NCBI RefSeq assembly: GCF_036327475.1
Contig: NZ_CP132913.1
Coordinates: 1,364,001-1,428,000, forward strand
DNA: 64,000 nt
Direction: 5' to 3'
DNA from: G036327475 sp036327475
GTDB taxonomy: Bacteria > Pseudomonadota > Gammaproteobacteria > Enterobacterales > Enterobacteriaceae
How positions within the stretch are numbered: the first letter of the stretch is position 1; each line of letters begins with the position of its first letter. This document shows, in pieces, positions 20,097 to 28,819 of the stretch. Both the position numbers and the translations under genes were made by a program. The notes under the pieces are model-generated. The model was not told the DNA's origin, did not search any database, and saw nothing but the letters and a program-made list of their open reading frames with translations.

Positions 20097-20409
20097 GCTG
20101 ATGACCTCTGATTGTTTCTTTCCTGGCAAAATCTCTCCATCCGAGGGCATTAATGATATTATTAGTAGACTCAATTTGCCATTGGCAAAATTGCCGGGTG
20201 GGTCTTGCACGGCCGCAGCCGTCTCTTCGTCGGGCGCTGAGTAGCACTTACTCACCCAATGCTCAGGTGTATCAACCCTCTATGGTCAGTGATTTCCAGT
20301 AAAATTGATTTATCTTCACAGCATCATGTAATGATGCACTTTATTGTCGGTAAAGTGTGCCGATTAAACAACCCCTGAGGGGTTCAAGGCGGCGCAAATT
20401 TCTCACGCT

Positions 20410-20928
20410 CATTACGCGAAGTGAGTGCTATCGGAGCGCATGACGCCCATGCCCTTTTCCCCCACGCATCCGGTGCTGTACCCATTTCATGAACCACGTC
20501 CTGGAGGCATGGCGCTAGCTATATTCACCATGGGCTGTTTGGGGGCATGGAGCGGCTGTTCTGGCAATGGCCCGGTAACAGTACTGCAGCTGGCTATACC
20601 GGCGGCTATATCCCAACCCTACCACTCGCATCATCCCCTACACGGCTTTACTGGGTTATTCTTGCAGAACCACTTCGACCTATCGGCAACCAGTACCGCT
20701 CGGCGCTCTTTCTCCAGGATGATGCACAGTGCGAGGCCACGTGTGCAAGCCCGGCCGCTTTGCCAAAACGATGGCCGCCGTCGGCGATAATTAGCCCATC
20801 ACGACTGCGCTGGAACCCGCGACGCCCTTTTATTATGTCGAGAATAAACATAAATAATATCATATAAACATAACAGCGGCTATCGCGCCCTCGAGGGCAT
20901 TGGCGTGTGCCTGCCGCCGGCCCGTTAA
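20410..20928 (+). pseudogene. msrA: Peptide-methionine (S)-S-oxide reductase MsrA, degraded
   Basis: MsrA repairs methionine sulfoxide. Divergent from tamA as in E. coli. Pieces in alternating frames: ALAIFTMGCLG (the catalytic Cys motif is GCFWG in the family), MERLFWQWPG, STAAGYTGGYIP, NQYRSALF, and finally GIGVCLPPAR with TAA at 20926. Frameshifts follow nearly every piece. The normal GCFWGVE motif is broken by the shift. Confidence 0.9.
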
Positions 20929-21060
20929 GCGGTATTGGCAGCGCGATGACAGACGCTACTATGCTGTTCGTGCAATACAGTCGCCGTAGCGTTGAGACGA
21001 TATGTTCACGCACATTCGCCATTATAGGGCGCCGGCGCTTCCTTATGAACTGGTTAACTT

Positions 21061-21915
21061 ATGCTAAATAGTTTTTTCGATATCAGAGATATCACTGGCC
21101 GCTTCGTGCAAAATAAAATTGAAATTGTTGGCCGACAAGGGGGTTATTAATGAGCAGCGCGTACTCAAATTATAAGAGACGCCGGGCGTGTTTTTACCGC
21201 GATTCAGATAGCCCCAACGTCGCAGCTATCCTCGGAAGCATCGTTGGCGACGCTGCCTTTTCCGTTTGCCTAGGTATTCGCTTACTTCATGTCACCCAAG
21301 CTGGCGTAACAGTTGAACTTCCTTTGTCCCTTCTCGCTGATGACCGGCATGTTTATTCTGCTTGCCGATTTGACATCGAAACGCATCACGTTAATCTCCC
21401 GGAAAGTTATGCCGTCAAGATCATCAAACCCAATACGCTTCTGCTCGCTGGTATTCTGTCCGCTGGTGTGGCTGTTTAACAGTCTGGCCAGCATCGTTTT
21501 CAGATTCAGAATGCTAAAATTGCCCATAGTGCACAAAGGCGATATTACTTCCGACGATATTTACGCGGTGTTGGAGGCCGTGGACGCTGGTCGGCGTACT
21601 GCGCAAGGCAAGAACATGAACTTATCAAATGGTCGGTAATTACTCTTAATGATGTGACAACCACGCTTATGAGGGATTTTATGAGACAGGGGCTGGAGGA
21701 ACAGATTGTCGCTCGCGACGAAATCCTGGCTGATTGAGGGCGGTACGCCGATTGATGATGTGATGCGGGCGCTGCACATCGATAAGTTTCCGCGATCAGG
21801 CAACTACAAAACCATCAACGGCTTCATGAGTTTATGCTACACAAAATCCCAAAACGCACCGATTTTGCCTGATATGCTGGCCACGAGTTTGGGGTGTGTG
21901 GATATCGACAACTAA
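21061..21915 (+). pseudogene. ytfL: CorC/HlyC-family inner-membrane protein YtfL, degraded
   Basis: YtfL is a 447-residue CNNM/CorC protein with an N-terminal transmembrane domain and CBS pair. From ATG 21061 (MLNSFFDI) homology is broken early, then ILGSIVGDAAFS, LMTGMFILLADLTSKRI, NPIRFCSLVFCPLVWLFNSL, KLPIVHKGDITSDDIYAVLE, GLEEQIVARDE, GTPIDDVMRALHIDKFP and VVDIDN-like pieces occur in order in different frames. About 150 residues including the CBS domains are deleted. Orientation matches E. coli. Confidence 0.92.
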
Positions 21916-22079
21916 ATAGATCAGCTGCTAGTTATGTGTGGCGAGGAGAAATCCCCTGTTATTGTCGCCGGCGTCCTACAACAATGCCCATGTCGCCTGA
22001 GATTATGGCCGCAGTGATGAAAAGCCCCGACGCGCGGCGGAGGCGTAATAGCTACAGTGGCGGTTCACCGTAAAGCTTC

Positions 22080-22285
22080 TTAGACCATGCCTAGCTGGAG
22101 TCGTTGGCCTGACGATTGATTTCAGACATGACGCTGAGATGTTGTCTATCTCACACCTTTGGCAACAAAATTTTACTTTTATCAAACTAAAAAGCGCCGA
22201 TGCCCTTGATGTAAGGTGTGTCGCGAAATAAGGCCTTTACGTAATTGGCTACTTTTATTGCGTTATAGCGATGGAAGATTCTCAT
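22080..22285 (-). pseudogene. ytfK: YtfK stringent-response modulator, broken by stops
   Basis: YtfK is a 68-residue DUF1107 protein reported to stimulate SpoT-dependent (p)ppGpp accumulation in E. coli. From the ATG complementary to 22283-22285 the minus strand reads MRIFHRYNAIKVANYVKALF and IKGIGAF, then TAG, FDKSKILLPKV, TGA, and HLSVMSEINRQ. Two in-frame stops but little frameshifting suggest a comparatively recent loss. Confidence 0.85.
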
Positions 22286-22506
22286 TTTTGTACTTTCCTC
22301 CCACAGGATTACTTCTTCCTATGGTACTGACTACTACGATTGGAAGTTCGACAACACTACAGTTCACGCTCTCACAGGATGCATTGTTGCTTTTACATAT
22401 TTAACAGTATGGTATAAAAAAATTCCTACAAACAGTAATTGTCCCAAATGTGCTTGCACACACTGGGTCAAAGAGGACCCTGTTAGATCCTAATAACAAG
22501 GGTTTT

Positions 22507-23000
22507 ATGCGCTATCTCATCGATCTACCGGTATGTTACCTCTTCCTCCCTTTGCATGCACATCTGCTGCGCACCGGTGAACTGGTTCCGCCTTGTAAGG
22601 GTCATGCATTAGGGGCAGTAATCTGCGATCATAATGGCCCGTACCTCGGCGCGCAAAATAAATACCGCGTTGATTGAAACACTACGCAAGGTAAGATTAC
22701 CGTGAGAATATTACCAAACGACGACAATCATCAATCATCGTCGATCGCGGCTACGCCTTTTCGCCACCAGCTGATTCATCCGCCACCAAATCGAGGCGAG
22801 TCCGCAGCGCTATCCCTGGTAGCAGATTATCGACGACACTAACAGCGTTGTGCGTCATGGCTGGCAGTTGAAAAGCAAAAGTTCGACCATAGTGCTGCTT
22901 AACGCTCGAGGAGATGTGTGATGGGCCGAAGAGAGACTGTTAACGATGGAGGAAATACGCCCGGTCGTCAGTCGTATCCAGCGCCCCCTTGCGCGAACAG
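22507..23000 (+). pseudogene. ytfJ: Periplasmic protein YtfJ, degraded
   Basis: YtfJ is a small periplasmic thioredoxin-fold-like protein of unknown role. ATG 22507 starts MRYLIDLPVCYLFLPLHAHL and then RTGELVPP, matching the signal peptide and FETGQRVPP start. Later, YQTTTIIN, YPW, DDTNSVVRHGWQLKSKSSTI and LLTMEEIRPVVSRIQ match the second half of the protein, with internal stops and frameshifts. The middle part is deleted. Position between ytfK and cysQ matches E. coli. Confidence 0.85.
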
Positions 23001-23119
23001 GACCGATGAATGCCGGCGAGCCAGAAGCGGCTGTCGGCGGGGCGAGATTGGCAGTGGATAGACCGCCCGCGGCATGATCGCCGCCGGCGCTCAGCGCCAG
23101 AACAACGACACCTGAAAGC

Positions 23120-23725
23120 CGGAATTCAAGAAAGATTCTCGCGGACTATAATCTAGTGCCAATCCCTGTCAATCATTGACTTGAACCCCGGCCTCCATGG
23201 CCACCGTGTGCCCTGCGGCGGTATCCCAGACACCGGTCGCCCAAAAGCGCGGATAAGGCTGCATCGTCCTCCCGTCACCAGACAGAGTTTCGATGCTCGC
23301 CCAGGCGGGCGAACCGGATAATCCTATAGCTCCGCATTGTTACCGTACGAACGGCTCAGCACCACCAGCGACGGGCGCGCTTCTCTCACCTCTATGGCTC
23401 ACGCTCGCCGTGCTCGTCAATACGCCAGGCTTTCCGTCCGCTGCGGCATAAAGCCAATTTGTGACCGGCACATAGACCACGCCCATCACCGGCTTACCGC
23501 CCTCGAAGCGCAATCTTGACCGAAAATTCACCATTACGGCGTAGAAACCCATTAGTGCCGTCCAAGCGTCAGCGCCTGTAAACTGGCGGTGATGACCCAA
23601 TGTACAACAGATCTGCGGCGGTAACCGGCGAATCGTTCTGATTCAGCTCCATCAGCTTTTCGTCGTTGTGGACCTGCATGATGGCAGCGCTGGCGTCGTG
23701 TGAAAGGGTAATTATCAATCATAAT
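23120..23725 (-). pseudogene. cysQ: 3'(2'),5'-bisphosphate nucleotidase CysQ, degraded
   Basis: CysQ removes PAP produced by sulfate assimilation. On the minus strand, in changing frames: SAAIMQVHNDEKLME, NDSPVTAAD (the metal-site region), EGGKPVMGVVYVPVTNWLYA and a FGRP...AAGH-like C-terminal trace. The central DPLDGT motif is deleted. Not functional. Confidence 0.88.
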
Positions 23726-23749
23726 CCACCTCGAAGATGAGCCTTAAGA

Positions 23750-23773
23750 TAATAATAATAATAATAATAATAT
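23750..23773. repeat. AAT trinucleotide run
   Basis: About eight units of (AAT) between the dead cysQ and fklB genes. It is non-coding, and of the kind that changes length by slippage. Confidence 0.85.
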
Positions 23774-23895
23774 TTTATCCGGAGTGAATAACTCTTTGAC
23801 TCCCCAAACGGGAGAAGTTGCATAACGCTACGCCGTCAAGAGGACTGCCGACATATAGAGAGGAGAAACGCGTCGGCGCGCGTCCCACAGGTTTA

Positions 23896-24310
23896 CAGAA
23901 TTTCAAACGGCTCCACTTTAAAAATCAACGCGGAGAAAGGCGAAATGGACGCGCCCGTGCCGCGTTCACCGTAGGTCAGTTTGTGGGGAATATACAACTC
24001 CCACCGCAAGCCGACCGGCATCAACGTCAGCGCTTCGAACCGTTAAACACGATACCATCCAGTAGCCAGCCGGCGCGATCCTGGCGAGAGGGGGATTGCC
24101 CTGTCCTTTTGGTCAGGACTTTAAATTGCAGGCCTGATTCGGTCAGTATAACGCCCTCCTTAGTCGGCATTGTCCGCTAGGAACTTATTGCCTTCTATCG
24201 CCAAACGCCCACCGGCAACCGGATTCCACCAATTGCAGGCCTACCTGTAGACCGATACCGTAGCTCGCCTGGGCTTCAACGCTGTTGTAAGAGGAGCTAG
24301 TTATGACATG
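23896..24310 (-). pseudogene. fklB: FKBP-type peptidyl-prolyl isomerase FklB, degraded
   Basis: FklB (FKBP22) is a dimeric prolyl isomerase. On the minus strand NSVEAQASYGIGLQVGLQLV matches its N-terminus, but the initiator codon seems lost (ATA, or ATG with TAA two codons later). A large deletion removes the linker helix. Then TESGLQFKVL, shifted fragments of the FKBP domain, and the end FKVEPFEIL are readable. Confidence 0.88.
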
Positions 24311-24488
24311 TCCTTTAACAGCGAAAGATGCGGCATAGCAGCGCGGGCGGTTAGGGTAAAATCCCACGTGCAAATAGTATGACGTCTCACTTTAACGTCA
24401 GTGTCACTGTATAAAATAGAGATGGAGCTTCATCTCACACCGTTCTATACTTCTCGGGTTACGGCACAGTTTTGCAAGAGATGTGATC

Positions 24489-24910
24489 ATGGGTAGATTG
24501 CTCCAAGGGAAAACACGTCAACGAGCTTTCGCTGCCGAGCCTGGACGGCCTGCGGGGTATGCCATCTCCGTTTGTTCTCGCTGATGACATCAGCCGGCCT
24601 GCCGTTGAGGGCGATGAACGCGCGCCAATCGGCGCTGGCTGCTGATTATCGCATTACTGGTAGCTATCGGTTTACTTGTCCCTACGGTCCAACGAAACTC
24701 CGGCACCGGTGGTTCACAATGATGCAACATCCTCTGCCGTTCCGAAACGGCAAGGCGCTGGCTCAGTTGCCCCGCGCGTATAACTGCCAGTAGCGGATGT
24801 CTTCCATGGCCCGGGTAGAGGGCAACGATAAACCGATAAGTAGCATGAGCCGGGCAGGAGTTCGCATCGTGCAAAACGATACAGGGCGTCCTGACGCTGC
24901 TGGAATAGAA
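24489..24910 (+). pseudogene. ytfB: OapA-domain cell-division protein YtfB, degraded
   Basis: YtfB is an inner-membrane protein with a cytoplasmic head, one membrane helix and a periplasmic glycan-binding OapA/LysM-like domain. From ATG 24489 (MGRLLQGKTRQ) the frame breaks soon. WLLIIALLVAIGLLVPTVQR matches the transmembrane helix, and VEGNDKPISSM and VRIVQNDTG match the OapA domain (VEGAGKPLSNL...VKIRQNASG). Orientation opposite rplI is as in E. coli. Between about 24910 and 25110 nothing further is recognised. Confidence 0.7.
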
Positions 24911-25114
24911 TAGCCGGCTCAGCCAGCCTGATGCGTTGCGATCCAGCTCGACATCAGCCACCAGTGACGATGGCCATTCTGTCGGCGTCGCCTTAACGCC
25001 GCTGCCCCTACGCGCCAGCAAAAACCAGCGCTCAGCCGGCCGGTTGCTGCCCTCTGTGCAGGCGAAATAGCAAAGTGCTGGCACGGAGAAGGCATTTTAA
25101 GATTGCATAATCTC

Positions 25115-25567
25115 TTACGTTTCTGGCACAATCACCACATTCAGGGTAACGAAAACATTCCTGTGCACCTGAATGCTAACGTCGTGGTCGCCAGTTGTGC
25201 GCAGAGCACCGCTCGGCAGACGCACTTCGCTTTTCTCGACGTTGACGCCGGCGGCAGTAATCGCGTCCGCAATGTCGCGAGTACCAATAGATCCGAACAG
25301 TTTACCTTCATCGCCTGCTTTCGACGCGATGGTGACGCTGCCAAGTTCATTAATTTTCGCAGCGCGTGCTTCGGCTTCAGCCTGAACGTCCGCCAGTTTG
25401 GCTCTCAGTTCAGCACGGCGCGCCTCGAAATACTCTACGTTTTTCTTGGTGGCCGGCACGGCTTTTCCTTGCGGCACCAGGAAGTTACGAGCATAACCCG
25501 CCTTAACATTAACCTGATCACCCACACCGCCCAAGTTGGTAACTTTATCAAGTAGAATAACTCGCAT
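25115..25567 (-). CDS. rplI: 50S ribosomal protein L9
   Basis: L9, 150 residues from the ATG complementary to 25565-25567 (MRVILLDKVTNLGGVGDQVN); a second ATG two codons upstream (25573) is possible but not the family start. The N-terminal domain ends in NFLVPQGKAVPAT, then the long connecting helix and the C-terminal domain with ASKAGDEGKLFGSIGTRDIA. The last ten residues differ from E. coli but the length is normal. It is the final gene of rpsF-priB-rpsR-rplI. Confidence 0.97.
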   Translation of the reverse strand: MRVILLDKVTNLGGVGDQVNVKAGYARNFLVPQGKAVPATKKNVEYFEARRAELRAKLADVQAEAEARAAKINELGSVTIASKAGDEGKLFGSIGTRDIADAITAAGVNVEKSEVRLPSGALRTTGDHDVSIQVHRNVFVTLNVVIVPET

Positions 25568-25603
25568 TATCATCCTCTCAAAGAATTAGTGAACAATGAC
25601 CGA

Positions 25604-25831
25604 TTACTTATGACGATCAGTGTACGGCAACAGGGAAAGGTAGCGCGCACGCTTGATTGCGCGGGCTAGCTGACGTTGGTATTTAGCGCGAGTACCGGTA
25701 ATCCGGCTCGGGACAATTTTACCGCTTTCGGTTATATAGTTTTTCAGAGTAGCGATGTCTTTATGGTCGATTTCAACAACGCCTTCCGCGGTGAAACGGC
25801 AGAACTTGCGACGACGGAAATAACGTGTCAT
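25604..25831 (-). CDS. rpsR: 30S ribosomal protein S18
   Basis: S18, 75 residues (MTRYFRRRKFCRFTAEGVVE), standard length, with the conserved Cys and the C-terminal basic helix RAKYQRQLARAIKRARYLSL. It pairs with S6 in the platform. Separated from priB by 4 bp and from rplI by 36 bp. Intact. Confidence 0.98.
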   Translation of the reverse strand: MTRYFRRRKFCRFTAEGVVEIDHKDIATLKNYITESGKIVPSRITGTRAKYQRQLARAIKRARYLSLLPYTDRHK

Positions 25832-25835
25832 ATGG

Positions 25836-26156
25836 CTAGTCTCCAGAATCTATCAAACCAATCTGCTCGGCATGTAGAACTATCTTGCTGAGGCCATTAC
25901 GTCCTTGATGGCAACTGATGAACCCCCGCACGGTGATTTGCGTGCCAACCGTTATACTGCGAATTATATCTAGAGTATCTTTTCCACTGACCACTACAGA
26001 CAGTCGGCACCATGCCTGGCGTGAAAAACCAGCTTCTTGCTGCATAGAACGGTGCTCAAGCACGAACTGGCAATGCGGAATACCTGACGGGCTAACTTTA
26101 CGGATGGGTGTCTTGCACACACTGCCCGACAGTATCAGACGGTTCGCCGTCATCAT
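25836..26156 (-). CDS. priB: Primosomal replication protein N, PriB
   Basis: PriB is a dimeric OB-fold ssDNA-binding protein that links PriA to DnaT during replication restart. It has 106 residues with VSPSGIPHCQFVLEHRS and GLSKIVLHAEQI, close to E. coli PriB. Two adjacent ATGs (complementary to 26154-26156 and 26151-26153) are possible starts. It lies 3 bp after rpsF, so translational coupling is likely. Intact. Confidence 0.96.
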   Translation of the reverse strand: MMTANRLILSGSVCKTPIRKVSPSGIPHCQFVLEHRSMQQEAGFSRQAWCRLSVVVSGKDTLDIIRSITVGTQITVRGFISCHQGRNGLSKIVLHAEQIGLIDSGD

Positions 26157-26159
26157 CGA

Positions 26160-26555
26160 TTACTCTTCAGAATCCTCAGCATCGGAGTCTTCGTTGGTTT
26201 CAGTGGCGAAATCTTCATGGCGTTCGCTGCGTTCGTCTTTCGCTTTAACCATAGGAGACGCTTCAGTCACAGCGTGCTTAACGCGCATAATCATGCTGCG
26301 GATAACAGCGTCATTGAAGCGGAAAGCCGTTTCTAGCTCGTCGATCACTTCTTGCGGCGCTTCTACGTTCAGTAAAACATAGTGCGCTTTATGCAGTTTG
26401 TTGATCGGATAAGCCAACTGACGGCGGCCCCAGTCTTCCAGGCGATGGATCCGGCCTTTAGCACCGGTAATAAGGGTGCCGTAGCGTTCGATCATGCCGG
26501 CAACCTGTTCGCTTTGGTCAGGATGAACCATAAAAACGATTTCGTAATGACACAT
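26160..26555 (-). CDS. rpsF: 30S ribosomal protein S6
   Basis: S6, 131 residues (MCHYEIVFMVHPDQSEQVAG; E. coli begins MRHYEIVF). The core HRLEDWGRRQLAYPINKLHKAH and the acidic C-terminal tail ending EDSDAEDSEE, the substrate of the RimK-type glutamate ligase, are present. It leads the rpsF-priB-rpsR-rplI operon, preceded by gtaaggagca as Shine-Dalgarno and a conserved leader. Confidence 0.98.
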   Translation of the reverse strand: MCHYEIVFMVHPDQSEQVAGMIERYGTLITGAKGRIHRLEDWGRRQLAYPINKLHKAHYVLLNVEAPQEVIDELETAFRFNDAVIRSMIMRVKHAVTEASPMVKAKDERSERHEDFATETNEDSDAEDSEE

Positions 26556-26640
26556 AGAACTGCTCCTTACGGATTATTCAGCCTCCTGTTAGTTGTCAAC
26601 CGCAGCCCATGGAAGCAAGAAACGTGATAAGTGTGCGGTC
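26556..26640 (-). promoter_or_regulatory. rpsF leader, candidate S6:S18 autoregulatory element
   Basis: The minus-strand leader contains CCGCA pairing with TGCGG across about 29 nt, followed by a purine-rich stretch (caggaggctgaataatccg) and then the Shine-Dalgarno. As I recall it, this resembles the E. coli rpsF leader, whose structure binds the S6:S18 complex. The similarity is recalled and not computed. Confidence 0.45.
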
Positions 26641-26742
26641 GAAAAATGACGCGCAATTGTACTTACCCAGTCGACTAAACACAAGGATCTCGGCGGATTA
26701 TTTCTGAGTTACGCGGCTTTCGCTCGGCGTTCAGCCACAACA

Positions 26743-27394
26743 CTAAAGGACGTCCCAAAAAAAAGCGACAGTGGGCCGCGAGAGCACCAACGATAATTTT
26801 AAATCTACAGCTCGGTAAATAGTGTACCCGATGATGGGCTCCGCGCGTTACTAGCGTCTGATACAGTCGTGCGCTTTCCGCCGACCGGTACCAGCGGATC
26901 CGCATCGCCATGCCAAAGCAGCAACAGTCGATCACTCAATTTATCCAGCTGCTGAAAGACATCGTAGTCCACCAGCGGCGCCAGCGCCCATAGCGCCGTT
27001 CACAATTCGGCGCATCCTCCAGCGTCACCGGCGGAAAGAGTGTGCGGCTGAGCCGCATAAAATCGCCGGATCCCATCAGTGCCGCGGCAGACGATAGCCA
27101 ACCATAACGCGCCAGCGCCCATAGCGCCGTCATGCCGCTCATCGACGCGCCGTAGAGATGCCGACGCGTTGCCCATCAGTCTGCTAAAATATCCTAAACA
27201 AGCGGGCACCATGGCATAAGAGCATCCGGCAGGATCACATGGAACCCGGCTAGCGCCAGCGGAAATAACCACAGACCTCTTTGGAGAAAGTATGGCCATC
27301 GTAAAACAGTATTGGCAGCCCTAAAGTATAACCGCCCACCGGCACCGCATGTATCACTTCGATGTAGCCAACGTACTCCTGATGTATCTCTACT
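26743..27394 (-). pseudogene. yjfP: Esterase YjfP, degraded
   Basis: YjfP is an alpha/beta hydrolase of 249 residues. Minus-strand pieces are VIHAVPVGG, ILFYDGHTFSKEV, MTALWALARYG with MGSGDFMRLSRTLFPPVT (compare MTALGITARHP...MMGSGYFTSLARSLFPPLI), LLLWHGDADPLVPAE and SRPTVAFFWDVL with a stop at 26743. The catalytic Ser region is frameshifted. A 22-bp direct repeat (26978-26999 and 27109-27130) lies inside. Confidence 0.88.
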
Positions 27395-27522
27395 CATTGT
27401 TCCCGCGTTCGCCGTAACACGTCGCGCCACGTCATCCTGTCGCCACAGCGTCCGGTCATTATCATGACCACTGCGGCCGGTTTCACTATACTTTAATCGA
27501 CTAAGCACTGCGGATATTTAGC

Positions 27523-27800
27523 TATGAAATGGCTTCTTTTGACGATCGTCTTTTGCTGCTTGCCGTTAGCGAAATGTAGCGCGTTCAACGACAAACCAGC
27601 GCCTGAAAAATAGGCGGTGAAAAGTGGAAATCAGCCGCAATAAGGTAAATTCGCTGACCTGAACAGGAAAAATCACCGTGAATGACGTCACAGTCCGAAA
27701 AACGCCATTCAACGTCAGGCGGATGAACGTCAGGCGCATTATTACCAGATCCCGATGATCGAACGGCACTTCCAGGCGTCTGGCACACAGAGGGGATGGT
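27523..27800 (+). pseudogene. bsmA: DUF1471 lipoprotein BsmA (YjfO), degraded
   Basis: ATG 27523 starts MKWLLLTIVFCCLPLAKCSA, a lipoprotein-like signal with CSAFNDKPAPE (E. coli: CSALQGTPKPAP), then TAG. Shifted frames give EISRNKVN, GKITVNDVT and NAIQRQADERQAHYYQIPM, matching the single DUF1471 domain. It lies divergently from yjfP as in E. coli. From 27800 to 28029 no gene is recognised. Confidence 0.6.
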
Positions 27801-28029
27801 GCGGCGCACGCACGCATTTAGGGGCTCATCGGCGCGAATACCCCGGACGGCGCGCGTTACGTCGTCAAGGTGAAAACGGACAACAACGAGGACACAAACA
27901 TTTACTTGGCGTTTATGCCGCCATGGCCGTGGTGCGGCGAACATACGTATAGCTCATAGAGTGGGTATAATTGAAAAGCGCCTTAGCCCACCGAGTCGAT
28001 AGCGCCCACCGGCGTCCGCGAGAAGATGT

Positions 28030-28761
28030 CTAACCTCGCTGCCGCACGGCTTCAAATAGACATACTCCGGCAGCAACCGATACATTAAGGGACGAAACCT
28101 CGCCAGCCATGGGAATACTGATGAGCTCATCGCAATATTCACGGGTCAGGCGCCGCATGCCTTCACCTTCCGCACCCATCACCAGCGCCAGCGGCCCGGT
28201 AAGTTTGCTTTGATAAAGATGCTGATCTGCCTCGCCGGAGGTGCCGACGATCCACACATTATGCTCTTGCAGCAAGCGCAGCGTACGTGCCAGATTAGTG
28301 ACGCGGATCAGCGGTACGCTTTCCGCGGCACCGCTAGCGACCTTTTTGGCGGTGGCGTTCAGCGGCGCAGAGCGATCGCGCAGTACTATTACCGCATGGA
28401 CACCGGCGGCGTCGGCGCAGCGCAGGCAGGCGCCAAGATTATGCGGATCTGTAACGCCATCCAAAACCAGCAGCAGCGGCGCGGCCTGTTGTGCCAGTAG
28501 CGCTGGCAGATCGTTCTCTTGGAACTGCTGGCCTGCCTGCACGCTGGCAACGATACCCTGATGTGCCGCGCCCTCTGCTTTCTCATTCAGCCACTGGCGA
28601 CTGGCCATCTGAATAACGATGCCGGCCTGTTCGAGTTGCTGAACCAGGGGCCGCAAGCGGCGGTCGTCGCGTCCTTTTAACAAATACACATACAGGAAAC
28701 GCTGAGGATCGCGCTTCAACAGGGCCTGTACGGCATGAATGCCGTAAATAATTTCACTCAT
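28030..28761 (-). CDS. rlmB: 23S rRNA 2'-O-ribose G2251 methyltransferase
   Basis: SPOUT-class methyltransferase that modifies G2251 in the P-loop of 23S rRNA. It has 243 residues, the E. coli length. An N-terminal L30e-like domain (MSEIIYGIHAVQALLKRDPQ) is followed by the knotted SPOUT domain with VLDGVTDPHNLGACLRCADA, ATAKKVASGAAE, LVMGAEGEGMRRL and IPMAGEVSSLNVSVAAGVCL. It lies 58 bp after rnr, the usual operon partner. Intact. Confidence 0.97.
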   Translation of the reverse strand: MSEIIYGIHAVQALLKRDPQRFLYVYLLKGRDDRRLRPLVQQLEQAGIVIQMASRQWLNEKAEGAAHQGIVASVQAGQQFQENDLPALLAQQAAPLLLVLDGVTDPHNLGACLRCADAAGVHAVIVLRDRSAPLNATAKKVASGAAESVPLIRVTNLARTLRLLQEHNVWIVGTSGEADQHLYQSKLTGPLALVMGAEGEGMRRLTREYCDELISIPMAGEVSSLNVSVAAGVCLFEAVRQRG

Positions 28762-28819
28762 GATCGTCTCGTCAACGGGCCTGCCGGCCCGTTTAGGCTT
28801 GTGCTAATAAACGTCGCAG

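Noticed and set aside
23750..23773. AAT repeat considered as a phase-variation switch
   Set aside because: It lies between two pseudogenes and is not in or directly upstream of an intact gene, so no switching target exists.
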